A stretch of 64,000 nucleotides of DNA from Dyadobacter endophyticus (lineage in GTDB: Bacteria; Bacteroidota; Bacteroidia; Cytophagales; Spirosomataceae): positions 1,240,001 to 1,304,000 of the forward strand of contig NZ_BMIA01000001.1 of assembly GCF_014641595.1 (NCBI RefSeq). The letters are read 5' to 3'. The stretch's first letter is position 1. Each line of letters opens with the position of its first letter. The notes below the pieces were generated by a model. That model was not told the origin of the DNA. It saw only the letters and a list, made by a program, of their open reading frames with translations, and ran no database searches. The position numbers were made by a program, and so were the translations under genes. Of the stretch, positions 44,581-53,692 are shown in pieces.

Positions 44581-46413
44581 TCAGGATTTGAAATAGGAAA
44601 TGAAAACTTCTACGCTCTCGAGAATCTCCGGACCGATGGTTTCCAGCTCTTCCTGCGATATCTTTAAGTCCGTTTTGGTCCTTAAAAAATTGGGTAAGGC
44701 AGGAATTTGCAGCCTGTCTTTCTTTTCATTGATATTCTTGATGAAATTATAGGTGCATGTGGCGGCAGTAGCGCTTTTATCATAATTATAGAAGAAATAG
44801 ATTTTGGAAAGCTTTTCGCTGATCAATGCATTCATGTCGATCACAAACGGGTACAAATTGAATGCGGAAAGACTTTTGTTCTCGATCTTGTAAATAACGA
44901 CCGAGTTGGAATCTGTGAAGTTTTCGAAATCTTCCATCTTGTCGGTAAAGCCCACGAGCACATAATCAAGTTTGACCATTTTGTGCTGGTAAACTGCCGG
45001 CTGGTTCTTCTTTTTGTTGATATAGATATTTTTGATAGTCGCAAACTTGTACCTCGCGCAGAACCCCAACTCCTTAAATATGATACAAAGGCTGGCTTCC
45101 GCTTTCTGGCAATCCTGCTGGATGTCACGGTCGTCGAGCTCGTCCAGTGCGGCAAGGTCCTTGTATTTGCCTTTAATACCCGTAATATTCAGGTAGGCGC
45201 CAAAGAATTCGCTCTCCCGCTCGTCCATGAGATCGGCCAGATGGGACATTTCGTTGACAAACAGAGGTACTTCGTGGGCTTTTAGTTTGTCGTGGATGAT
45301 GCGTATCAGCGGAATCACGTCGTAGGCCTGCCTGTCGCGATGATCGAGCAGGAAGAAAGCACTGACTCGTTCTTTCAGATGATCTTCCAAAACGGGCACC
45401 TTGCCCTGTACCAGCGCTTCCCAGAGTTGGGAAAACATGATGAACAACAAAAGATCGGCCATCACAGAGTAGGTATTGATCAAAAACCGCAGGCGTTCAC
45501 TGGCGAGAGGCTCGTCTTCGGTGACAAGTAGCTTTCGTACCTGTTCGGCAATGGGAGAGGGCAGGCTGTTGATAATCGCATTTTTGACCTCCCTGACGTC
45601 AAATTTCCGCGGGTCCCATTGTTCCCCGTATTTTTTTTCAAGGTCCTCGAACATGGGAAGCTCGTCGCTGAACGTCATCAGGACATTGTAAAGGGCGGCA
45701 AGAATGGCATCCTCGGAGGTATTAAACTTCGAGTCGATCTGGCTCTTAATATGAAGCTCGTAAAAGCTCTTGTCAGATAACCGGTGATCGGCTGCGCCCT
45801 GTTGATTTTTGTGGAGGTAGAGCCCCCACACCGGACCGGTATTGGGCGCTTTGATGAGCCGGGCAATACCACGGTCAGGATCTTCTGTGGTCGTTAATGC
45901 CGCATTGTTTTTGGCTGTAACCACCTCGGTAGCCAGCTTGAAGGCCTCGTCGATGGAATGCCCGCTGGCCAGTTTCTGGTAAAAATCCTCGGCGAAGCGC
46001 GTGGCGGTATCGTCGCCGATGTCGACGCTCGTGGCAATTACCGCGCGAACGCCGGCGTCGAGCAACTGGACAACCTGTTCACGCGTCGAGCAGCCATTCA
46101 GAAAAACAAGTTTCAAATTCTTTTGCAGCCGGATCGATTGCAGCAGACCTGCGCCATAAACCGTCGCGTCTTCCATCAGCAGCTGACTGCCGCTGGCATG
46201 CCCTGCGTAATGAATGATCTCCACCTGGGGCTGATACAAAAGCAGGCGGTCCCGCAGTTTCTTGCTGGTACGGGAGTCAGTGTCGAGCAAAAGGTGGCCT
46301 TTGCCCTGCCTTTCGCGCAGCGCGTCCGAAATGGCTTCTTTTTCCTTTTCAAGTTGTGACAGGTAGGCATCGCCGGAATTGGAGAATGCACAAAGTATAA
46401 CAGGGGGTCGCAT
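44581..46413 (-). CDS. CHAT-domain caspase-like protease
   Basis: A 610-residue protein whose N-terminal 205 residues form a CHAT (caspase HetF-associated with TPR) domain: catalytic His72 in IHYAGHASG and Cys108 in VFLNGCSTRE, with the family strand AGVRAVIATSVDIGDDTATRF. The C-terminal 400 residues are predominantly helical at first (LHIKSQIDSKFNTSEDAI, ADLLLFIMFSQLWEALV) and then mixed; I recognise no family there. It is the first gene of a two-gene operon with the membrane-anchored STAND ATPase. The pairing of a CHAT protease and a STAND NTPase is a known theme in bacterial conflict systems, so the C-terminal part may bind the partner or the substrate. Confidence 0.9.
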   Translation of the reverse strand: MRPPVILCAFSNSGDAYLSQLEKEKEAISDALRERQGKGHLLLDTDSRTSKKLRDRLLLYQPQVEIIHYAGHASGSQLLMEDATVYGAGLLQSIRLQKNLKLVFLNGCSTREQVVQLLDAGVRAVIATSVDIGDDTATRFAEDFYQKLASGHSIDEAFKLATEVVTAKNNAALTTTEDPDRGIARLIKAPNTGPVWGLYLHKNQQGAADHRLSDKSFYELHIKSQIDSKFNTSEDAILAALYNVLMTFSDELPMFEDLEKKYGEQWDPRKFDVREVKNAIINSLPSPIAEQVRKLLVTEDEPLASERLRFLINTYSVMADLLLFIMFSQLWEALVQGKVPVLEDHLKERVSAFFLLDHRDRQAYDVIPLIRIIHDKLKAHEVPLFVNEMSHLADLMDERESEFFGAYLNITGIKGKYKDLAALDELDDRDIQQDCQKAEASLCIIFKELGFCARYKFATIKNIYINKKKNQPAVYQHKMVKLDYVLVGFTDKMEDFENFTDSNSVVIYKIENKSLSAFNLYPFVIDMNALISEKLSKIYFFYNYDKSATAATCTYNFIKNINEKKDRLQIPALPNFLRTKTDLKISQEELETIGPEILESVEVFISYFKS

Positions 46414-46472
46414 TGATCGGGAAGGATTTTGGCTCGTTAGGGTACAGAATTATCAAGGTAAAAAGGAATACC

Positions 46473-46490
46473 AAAGTAGTTCTACTTTTT
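46473..46490. promoter_or_regulatory. Short palindrome in the CHAT / DUF1345 divergent region
   Basis: AAAGTAG-TT-CTACTTT (46473-46488) is a perfect 7-bp palindrome with a 2-nt centre. The 14-mer TAGTTCTACTTTTT starting at 46477 recurs exactly on the minus strand at 27459-27446, upstream of the sulfatase gene. In both places it points toward the start of the nearest gene (DUF1345 gene, sulfatase gene). Possible shared regulator site. Confidence 0.4.
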
Positions 46491-46572
46491 CTAGGAAATG
46501 TTATTAAGCGGCTTTTGTTTGATTAGACGGCAATATGCTATCTTGCCTTTTAAAAATGTGTCCCCAGACCCT

Positions 46573-47265
46573 ATGCAAGCTATCAGATTTATTAACCGAC
46601 TGGATGCCCATCACAAGCTGGGTATTTCGCTGATTTTCGGCACGCTGGCGACAATTATGACCGGTTCTGTTGTGGAAAAGCCGATCAATTGGATGATCGG
46701 TTGGCTCGTGTACAGCGCGGCGCATCTGGGGTTGGCCTGGGTAACCATACTCAGCTCGCATCCCTCGGAAGTTCGGCAGGAGGTGGACGGGCAGGATTCG
46801 AACCGTATCCTGATTTACCTTTTTGTCGTTGCTGCCTCGTTTGTGAGTCTTTTTGCGATCCTGTTCCTGCTGCACGATGCTGGAAAGACGGCCTCGTGGT
46901 CGGAGCTGACCGTTCATTTTATTCTTTCCTTTTCCTGCATCGTATGCTCGTGGATTCTCGTACATACCGTCTTCACGCTGCGCTATGCCCATCTTTACTA
47001 CCGATCGACGGAAGGCGGCCGTAATGCCGGGAAGCAACAACACCGGGGACTTGAATTCCCCGATGACGCCGAACCCGACTTCCTTGATTTTACCTATTTT
47101 TCCTTTGTCATAGGAATGACCTTTCAGGTTTCGGACGTAACTATTTCTTCCCGGGAGCTCAGAAGACTTGCGCTGGTCCATTCGTTGTTGTCTTTCGCAT
47201 TCAATACGCTTCTTGTCGCTCTTACCATCAATGTTGTATCAGGGCTGATACAAAGTAAATCCTGA
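46573..47265 (+). CDS. DUF1345 integral membrane protein
   Basis: A 230-residue membrane protein with about five transmembrane segments (LGISLIFGTLATIMTGSVV, WMIGWLVYSAAHLGLAWVTI, ILIYLFVVAASFVSLFAIL, LTVHFILSFSCIVCSWILV and a C-terminal helix). The conserved DFLDFTYFSFVIGMTFQVSDV segment identifies DUF1345, a family of unknown function. The ATG at 46573 (MQAIRFINRLDAHH) is preferred over an upstream ATG at 46498, which adds an unconserved stretch. It is divergent from the CHAT operon and probably marks the end of the caspase island. Confidence 0.88.
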   Translation: MQAIRFINRLDAHHKLGISLIFGTLATIMTGSVVEKPINWMIGWLVYSAAHLGLAWVTILSSHPSEVRQEVDGQDSNRILIYLFVVAASFVSLFAILFLLHDAGKTASWSELTVHFILSFSCIVCSWILVHTVFTLRYAHLYYRSTEGGRNAGKQQHRGLEFPDDAEPDFLDFTYFSFVIGMTFQVSDVTISSRELRRLALVHSLLSFAFNTLLVALTINVVSGLIQSKS

Positions 47266-47342
47266 TTTCTGTGCACGATCCTCCCCGGCTTCATCCAGAA
47301 AGGCTGAAACAGCGCATTTGGAATAGCCCCGGTAGTGTCGCA

Positions 47343-47981
47343 TCAGAGCTCCCAAATTTTAGCTGATTCGACAAAGTGCAGTCCCTCTGGGAAAATCTGG
47401 GGAGCTTTGGCCATTTTTTCGGCTAATATCGAGGTCGGCAGCGGCCGGAGCTTGCGCATAAGCCCCATCGAATTGAAGAAATTCAATGCCCGTGCCGAAA
47501 GTCGTTCGCCGAGCCTGTCGGTGTTCTTCCGTACCAAAAGTCCGGGCCGGAAAATAATATATTGGTCGAACGCCAGGCTGGCCAGGTGCTCTTCGAGCTG
47601 CCCCTTCATTCTCGAATAAAATACCCTGCTGGTCGCCGAAGCACCATAGGATGACAAGAGGACCAATCTGGAAACACCGTTCTTTTTAGCGATCGCCGCG
47701 AACCTGGCCGGAATCTCATAATCGATCTGGTATTGCGCTTCCTTTGAGCCGGCTGTTTTGAGCGTTGTGCCCAGGCAGGAAAACCAGACATCTCCGGTGA
47801 TCTGACCTGATATCTCTTCCAGCTTGTCGTAATCGGTGAGGATCTCGGCTAATTTGTGATGAGTAACCCCACTGGGACGACGTACAAAAGTCACAACTTC
47901 TGTATAGGCCGGATCGCTCAGCAGCAGACCCACGAGATCCTTTCCGGTAGCTCCTGTGGCTCCAATGACCAGTGCTTTCAT
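47343..47981 (-). CDS. NAD(P)-binding Rossmann protein (HTATIP2/YbjT-like)
   Basis: A 212-residue atypical short-chain dehydrogenase/epimerase. The N-terminal dinucleotide motif is MKALVIGATGATGKDLV, and the strand VSRLVLLSSYGAS precedes YSRMKGQLEEHL, which matches the YxxxK pair of the extended SDR fold. The relation is to NAD(P)H-binding proteins of the HTATIP2/oxidoreductase group rather than to sugar epimerases. Substrate unknown. It is transcribed toward the DUF1345 gene; the 250-bp region upstream (47982-48231) separates it from PUL 2 and shows no clear promoter. Confidence 0.85.
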   Translation of the reverse strand: MKALVIGATGATGKDLVGLLLSDPAYTEVVTFVRRPSGVTHHKLAEILTDYDKLEEISGQITGDVWFSCLGTTLKTAGSKEAQYQIDYEIPARFAAIAKKNGVSRLVLLSSYGASATSRVFYSRMKGQLEEHLASLAFDQYIIFRPGLLVRKNTDRLGERLSARALNFFNSMGLMRKLRPLPTSILAEKMAKAPQIFPEGLHFVESAKIWEL

Positions 47982-48231
47982 AAATTCATTTGCTTTTTAT
48001 TTGTAAAGTAATGCATGCTATTACGGGCTGGCTGTCGGTCCGCGGCCACCCATTTGTTGGTTGTTCTAAACGTGATGGGAGGGATCGTCTGACTAATATA
48101 ACCAAAAGACGCTGGAACCGGTAATTTCAGGATTCGTGGATGGGAAGCCATATTTTTTATTATTATTGTTGAAAAAATTAAAATAAGATATTGTCCATCG
48201 GTCACTTTTGTAATATTTATTCGGCACGTTA

Positions 48232-48828
48232 GTGGAAGGGCCTGGTTTTGATACTGAAAAAGAGCTTTTATTGTCTGCGTCGCAGGGCAGTGAGGCTGCT
48301 TTTGTTGCACTGTTCCACCGGTATAAGCACAAGCTATACGGCTATTCACTCCGGCTTACCAATTCCGAAATGCTTGCAGAGGACGTCGTGCAGGATGTTT
48401 TCATGAAACTTTGGGTTGATCATTCCTCGCTTGCTTCGATAGACAGTTTCGGAACCTACCTGTTCAGGATGTCCAAAAACCACATATTGAATCACTTTAA
48501 ACGGACGGCCCGGGAAATGCTGATCGTCTCGGAGATCTTCCGCGAGAGCGGCGAAGGTGCAAACAATGCGCAGGACAGCCTGGCGGCGCGTGAAGTGGAG
48601 CAGGTGCTCAAATTGGTGGTGGAAGCATTACCCCCCCAGCAGAAAGCGGTATACAAGCTGAGCCGCGAGGAGGGCAAAAGCCACGATGAGATCGCCGATT
48701 TGCTCAAAATATCCCCTAATACCGTCAAAAACCACATCGTACAGGCCCTGGCCACCATCCGTACGCACCTCCGCCGCCACGCCGACTCGCTGCTGGCTGT
48801 GACGGTCCTGCTCCATTTGAAAAAATAA
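48232..48828 (+). CDS. ECF RNA polymerase sigma factor (PUL 2)
   Basis: A 198-residue sigma-70-family factor starting with GTG at 48232; no ATG occurs before region 2. Region 2: AAFVALFHRYKHKLYGYSLRL and AEDVVQDVFMKLW; region 4: LPPQQKAVYKLSREEGKSHDEIADLLKISPNTVKNHI. The C-terminus is again hydrophobic (SLLAVTVLLHLKK). It is the regulator of PUL 2 by position, 146 bp before fecR. Confidence 0.92.
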   Translation: MEGPGFDTEKELLLSASQGSEAAFVALFHRYKHKLYGYSLRLTNSEMLAEDVVQDVFMKLWVDHSSLASIDSFGTYLFRMSKNHILNHFKRTAREMLIVSEIFRESGEGANNAQDSLAAREVEQVLKLVVEALPPQQKAVYKLSREEGKSHDEIADLLKISPNTVKNHIVQALATIRTHLRRHADSLLAVTVLLHLKK

Positions 48829-48974
48829 TTTAAAAATTTTCAAGACGGACTAGTCCCTGCCTCCGCGCCGATTGTCTTTCATTTGGTATTTGTCGAAAAG
48901 TATTGGCTGTTACGCTGGTATGAATCGCAGAATGCCAAATTAAATCAGGTCATCGGTAGGTTTAAGCGTATTTT

Positions 48975-50165
48975 ATGTACGACGAACGCATAGAAATTTT
49001 AATAGGCAAATGGATGGATGGAACGCTGGCCGCTTCCGAAAAGAGCGAGCTGGCGGAATGGGTGCGGCTTAACCCGGACGACGAGCGCATTGCCGCGATA
49101 TTAGAGGACGCCTGGCAACGTTTTGAACCCGGGCAGCCTATGCCCGAAGCGGCATCCGAGCGCATTCTTGCCAATATTTTCCCATCCCGGGAAACAGTAT
49201 TCGCCGACGTCGACGAGGCAGAATCCACCAGAAGTATTTCCTGGCTGTGGCCCAAATTGGCCGCCGCCGCATTGCTCATCGGTTTTGGGTTGTATTGGTG
49301 GTCGGGCTACCAGGCGAAAGTGGAAGTGGCTGGCGACAAGGGGCTCAAAATCCAGCTGGCAGACATTCCGCCCGGCGGCAATAAGGCAGTGCTGACATTG
49401 GGCGACGGGTCAACGGTGGTGCTCGACAGCGCCGGCAATGGTTTGCTGGCCAGTCAGGGAGGCAGCAGCGTGACGCAGTCTGAGAAAGGGGAGCTGGTTT
49501 ACAGCGAAGGTGCTGCCGGGGCCGAACCTGTTTACAATATGGTTACCACTCCCAAGGGCGGTCAATACCACATTGTTTTATCCGACGGCACGGGCGTCTG
49601 GCTGAATGCAGCATCGAGCCTGCGGTTTCCGGCCGCATTTACCGGCAAGCAACGGAATGTGGAGATTACCGGTGAAGGGTATTTTGAAGTGGCCCACGAC
49701 GCCCAGAAACCCTTTGTCGTGAAAGTGAACGAGGCGCAGATCACTGTACTCGGTACGCATTTCAACGTGATGGCCTATGCGGATGAAAAGGTAATGCGTA
49801 CCACACTGCTTGAAGGCGCCGTGAAAGTGGCGCGCGGGGAACACACTGCAACCCTGGCCCCCGGCCAGCAGGCGAGGATGAGCGCCGCATCCGGCGCAAT
49901 GCGGGTAATGGATGATGTGGATACGGAGAAGGAGCTTTCCTGGAAGAACGGCTACTTTCAGTTCGAAAACGAAAGCCTGGAAAGCGTAATGCGGCAGGTA
50001 GCCCGGTGGTATGATGTAGAAGTGAAATATGAGGGCAACAGCAGCGGAGAGAATTTCTCCGGGAGGCTTCCCCGCAATTCGAACGTTTCAAAACTCCTGA
50101 AAATACTGGCGCTCAGCGGCGTGAAGTTCAGGATCGAAGATAAAACCATTATCGTAACCCCGTAA
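48975..50165 (+). CDS. FecR-family anti-sigma factor (PUL 2)
   Basis: A 396-residue anti-sigma factor: N-terminal sigma-binding region (1 to about 85), a membrane segment (LAAAALLIGFGLYWWSGY, about 94-112), a periplasmic FecR domain (YHIVLSDGTGVWLNAASSLRFP, VEITGEGYFEVAHDAQKPF, VLGTHFNVMAYAD) and a C-terminal DUF4974 segment (YFQFENESLESVMRQVARWYDVEVKYEG). It should hold the upstream-encoded sigma factor inactive until the STN domain of the PUL 2 SusC signals substrate binding. Confidence 0.93.
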   Translation: MYDERIEILIGKWMDGTLAASEKSELAEWVRLNPDDERIAAILEDAWQRFEPGQPMPEAASERILANIFPSRETVFADVDEAESTRSISWLWPKLAAAALLIGFGLYWWSGYQAKVEVAGDKGLKIQLADIPPGGNKAVLTLGDGSTVVLDSAGNGLLASQGGSSVTQSEKGELVYSEGAAGAEPVYNMVTTPKGGQYHIVLSDGTGVWLNAASSLRFPAAFTGKQRNVEITGEGYFEVAHDAQKPFVVKVNEAQITVLGTHFNVMAYADEKVMRTTLLEGAVKVARGEHTATLAPGQQARMSAASGAMRVMDDVDTEKELSWKNGYFQFENESLESVMRQVARWYDVEVKYEGNSSGENFSGRLPRNSNVSKLLKILALSGVKFRIEDKTIIVTP

Positions 50166-50206
50166 AACCCACTGAGCCTATGATGAGATAGCGACCTGCA
50201 ATGCCT

Positions 50207-50277
50207 TGCCGGGACGCTCTGAAGAAAGAACGGGAACGTTGCAACCGCTCCCGCCCTGAAAAGAGCCCGGCATTTTT
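50207..50277 (+). terminator. Terminator-like structure between fecR and susC
   Basis: TGCCGGG followed by CTCT (50207-50220) pairs with AGAGCCCGGCA (50262-50272) with a 3-nt bulge, enclosing a smaller stem (CGGGA 50231-50235 with TCCCG 50249-50253), and is followed by five T residues (50273-50277). It lies in the 155-bp gap between fecR and susC, so sigma/fecR and susCD may be separate transcription units. Confidence 0.55.
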
Positions 50278-50320
50278 AAACAATTGTCCTACTGTTTAGT
50301 ACCAACTCTCGAACAAAAGT

Positions 50321-53300
50321 ATGAACCACAACTCTTTTATCCAAAAAGGGTGGGGGGGAGCGTATGCTTTCGGCAAACATCCCCGTTCCCCGCTCGCCAG
50401 GGTCATTTTGGTTATGAAACTGATCTTTATTTTCACCCTCGCTTTTTGCATGCAGGTAAGCGCAAGCTCCTACTCGCAGAAGATCACCATTATCGCAAAG
50501 AATGCACGCCTGGAAAAAGTACTGAAAGAAATTGAGAAGCAAAGCGGGTATTCGTTCTGGTATAAGACCGAGCTCATTCAACGGTCGGAGAAGGTGACGA
50601 TCGCCATGCGCGAAAGCAGTCTGGAAGACGTGCTGGCCAGGTGCTTCGTAAACCAGCCGCTGGAATATGCGATCGTAGACAAGACCGTGGTTTTACAGGC
50701 CAAAAAGCTGCCGACGCCGGCTTTGCCTGCAAAGATCCTTGAACTGATTAAGGGGCAGGTGCTGGGGTCGGACGGCAAGCCGCTGATCGGCGTGACTGTG
50801 ATGGTAAAGGCTTCCAAAATGGGTACCACTACCGATATGGACGGCAATTTTGCTATTAATGCAGGTACCGACGACGTGCTGGTATTTTCCTACATCGGCT
50901 TTTCAACCAAGGAAGTGGCCGTCGGAAAGCAAACCAGCCTGACCGTCACGCTGACGGAGAGCAACACAACGCTCGGTGAGGTGGCGGTGATCGGGTATGG
51001 TACGCAGTCGCGCAAGACGCTGACTTCCGCAGTAAGCACGGTCAAATCTGAGGAATTGAATAAAGGGGCCATTACCGACGTGGGCCAATTGCTGCAAGGC
51101 AAGGTGGCCGGCCTGAACATCACAGCCAGTGGCGACCCCAATAAGCCTGCGGCGGTGGTGTTGCGGGGGGCTTCGACGATCAATAGCTCGCAGGGGCCTT
51201 TTTATGTCATCGATAATGTGCCAGGAGCCGATATTGCCACCATCGCACCGGACGATATCGCGTCCATCGATGTACTTAAGGATGCGGCGGCTACGGCTAT
51301 TTACGGCAACCGGGCAGCGAACGGTGTGATTATGGTCACTACCAAACGCGGCAAAAAAGGCGACCTGAAAATTTCTTATAATGGTTTTGTGGGTATTGAA
51401 AAAGTATCCAATAAACTGGAAATGATGAGCGGTGCGCAGCTGCGTTCCTTTTTGGATAAAAACGGCGTTGGTCTTTCTCCCAAGGACGATCTAGGGGCGG
51501 ATACCGACTGGCAGTCGGCCATTCAGAAGAAAACGGCGGTGTCTACGAACCATAACCTGTCGTTCAGCGGCGGTACCGAGAAAAGCACGTATAGCGCAAG
51601 CCTGAACTATGTAGATAAGCAGGGAATTCTGCTCAACAGCGGTTTGCAGCGCGTGATTGCCCGCCTGGCGGTAGAGCAATATGCGTTCAAGGACAAGCTG
51701 AAACTGGGTTTGACCGTAACCAATTCGAACAGTACCGCGAAAGATATTCCCTTCCGCAACACCGTGCTACTGCAATCGGCGGTGTATCTGCCCGTTTCGC
51801 CTGTCCGGAATGCGGATGGAAGCTACTTCGAAAACCCGGAACACACTGATTACTACAATCCGGTGGCCATGATCAACAATAGCGAGTCGAAGACGAAAAC
51901 CAACAACCTGACCGGAAGCTTTACTTCGCAGCTTAAACTGCCTTTCGGGCTGACTTATGATCTCAATTTTTCCTACCTGAACACGACTTCGCTGACCGGC
52001 AACTATTATAACAGCTATTTTACAAGCCATTACAATAATATGTATGATAACCCCGAGCCAGGCCTCGGTTACCATACCCAGCAGTCGTTCGGGACGAACG
52101 GGCAAGCCAATAGAAGTTCCTACCGCAATTCCAGCAAGATCCTCGAAACCTTCCTGACCTGGAACCACGATTTCGGCGACCACAATATCAATGCCGTGGT
52201 GGGCTACTCGTGGCAGGATTACATTATTGGCGAGGGCTTTCAGGTAACGACCAGCAACCTGCCCGTGGACAACATCGGATACAATAACCTTGCGCTGAGC
52301 AATCCGTATGGGATTTCCGGGTTTCAGATCGGTTTCGGGCCGGACGGCATTTACCAGCAGACACGTTTGATTTCGGATTTTGCCCGTTTCAACTACAATT
52401 ATAAAAACAAATACCTCGTACAAGGGTCCGTACGGCGTGATGGCAGTTCGGTGTTTGGGGCTAACAACCAATGGGGGTACTTCCCGTCGGCTGGTGTGGC
52501 CTGGCGCATTACCGAAGAGAACTTTATGAGCGCGCAGAAGCTTTTCACAGAACTGAAACTCCGCGCCAGCTACGGCGTTACGGGTAATGCCACCGGTTTC
52601 GGCGCCTACACGACGCAGTTCCTATCGGGTAGCCTCGGCACTTATTATTACCAGGGCTCGCTTACGGCGGCGCTCGGGCCTACCCAGGCTGCCAACCCCG
52701 ACCTGAAATGGGAGAAAACGGCTACCAGCAACCTCGGTATCGACTTTGCCGTGCTCGGTGGCAAGATCAGCGGAACTTTGGAATTGTATAATAAGAATAC
52801 CACGGGAATGATCTATTCCTATAATGTGGACCCGATCCTGGTGCCTACGGGCAAGATCACGACCAATGGCGGGAGTATCAACAACAAGGGGATCGAGCTG
52901 AACGTGAATGCAAGCGTTGTAAGCAAGCATAATTTCACCTGGAACACCGGCCTGAATCTGGCACACAACAAGAACACCGTGACCAGCCTTTCCAACCCGC
53001 TGTTCGCAGGTGGCGACTCGGTGCTGCTCGCTTATCCGGAAGGCTTGGGACAATCCAGCCATTCACTCGAAATTCTGAAAGCGGGCAAGCCCTTGGGACA
53101 GTTTTTCTCGCTGCAATATGCCGGTAAGAATGCGACCGGGCTCTCGCAATATGTGGGCGGGGATGGCAACCTGACGACCACGCCGGTGATTGGTGTAGAC
53201 TACAAATACCTCGGCAACGCCCAACCCAAACTGCTGGCAGGGTGGAGCAACAATTTCCGCTACCGGAATTTTGACCTCAATATTTTCCTGCGCGGCGCAT

Positions 53301-53674
53301 TCGGCAACAAAATCTTTAACGCGACCCGCGCGGACTTATTCCGTCCCAATACTGCGCAATACACCAACATTCTATCGGAGGTGGCTGGGGAGTCGATGAC
53401 CGACCTGAACTCGTATTTGTACTCCTCACGGTTCGTGGAAAGCGGCAGTTACCTGCGGTTCGACAACGCAACGCTTGCCTATAACTTCAAGAAACTGGGG
53501 CCGTCGCTTAAAAACCTGCGTGTATATACTTCCGTTAATAACCTTTTCGTGATCACGAAGTACAAGGGCGTGGATCCTGAGATCAATCAGGGCGGCATTG
53601 CACCGGGTGTCGATTATAATAATTTCTATCCCAAAACCAGGACATTCCTGCTGGGCGTGAACGTATCATTCTGA
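50321..53674 (+). CDS. SusC/RagA TonB-dependent transporter with STN domain (PUL 2)
   Basis: A 1117-residue outer-membrane transporter. The N-terminus has a 30-residue charged leader before the hydrophobic signal segment (VILVMKLIFIFTLAFCMQVS), a form common in Cytophagales SusC proteins. Then STN (about 50-120, KVLKEIEKQSGYSFWYKTEL), carboxypeptidase-regulatory-like domain (IKGQVLGSDGKPLIGVTVMV), the signature LGEVAVIGYGTQSRKTLTSAV, plug (DVLKDAAATAIYGNRAANGVI) and a beta-barrel ending in FLLGVNVSF. It imports the oligosaccharide recognised by the SusD encoded 18 bp downstream and signals to FecR. Confidence 0.96.
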   Translation: MNHNSFIQKGWGGAYAFGKHPRSPLARVILVMKLIFIFTLAFCMQVSASSYSQKITIIAKNARLEKVLKEIEKQSGYSFWYKTELIQRSEKVTIAMRESSLEDVLARCFVNQPLEYAIVDKTVVLQAKKLPTPALPAKILELIKGQVLGSDGKPLIGVTVMVKASKMGTTTDMDGNFAINAGTDDVLVFSYIGFSTKEVAVGKQTSLTVTLTESNTTLGEVAVIGYGTQSRKTLTSAVSTVKSEELNKGAITDVGQLLQGKVAGLNITASGDPNKPAAVVLRGASTINSSQGPFYVIDNVPGADIATIAPDDIASIDVLKDAAATAIYGNRAANGVIMVTTKRGKKGDLKISYNGFVGIEKVSNKLEMMSGAQLRSFLDKNGVGLSPKDDLGADTDWQSAIQKKTAVSTNHNLSFSGGTEKSTYSASLNYVDKQGILLNSGLQRVIARLAVEQYAFKDKLKLGLTVTNSNSTAKDIPFRNTVLLQSAVYLPVSPVRNADGSYFENPEHTDYYNPVAMINNSESKTKTNNLTGSFTSQLKLPFGLTYDLNFSYLNTTSLTGNYYNSYFTSHYNNMYDNPEPGLGYHTQQSFGTNGQANRSSYRNSSKILETFLTWNHDFGDHNINAVVGYSWQDYIIGEGFQVTTSNLPVDNIGYNNLALSNPYGISGFQIGFGPDGIYQQTRLISDFARFNYNYKNKYLVQGSVRRDGSSVFGANNQWGYFPSAGVAWRITEENFMSAQKLFTELKLRASYGVTGNATGFGAYTTQFLSGSLGTYYYQGSLTAALGPTQAANPDLKWEKTATSNLGIDFAVLGGKISGTLELYNKNTTGMIYSYNVDPILVPTGKITTNGGSINNKGIELNVNASVVSKHNFTWNTGLNLAHNKNTVTSLSNPLFAGGDSVLLAYPEGLGQSSHSLEILKAGKPLGQFFSLQYAGKNATGLSQYVGGDGNLTTTPVIGVDYKYLGNAQPKLLAGWSNNFRYRNFDLNIFLRGAFGNKIFNATRADLFRPNTAQYTNILSEVAGESMTDLNSYLYSSRFVESGSYLRFDNATLAYNFKKLGPSLKNLRVYTSVNNLFVITKYKGVDPEINQGGIAPGVDYNNFYPKTRTFLLGVNVSF

Positions 53675-53692
53675 TTTCAAAACCGAGTTATC

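Noticed and set aside
29330..46413. Recent mobile-island boundaries (integrase, tRNA, direct repeats)
   Set aside because: No transposase, integrase, tRNA gene or flanking direct repeats were seen; transfer remains possible but unsupported here.
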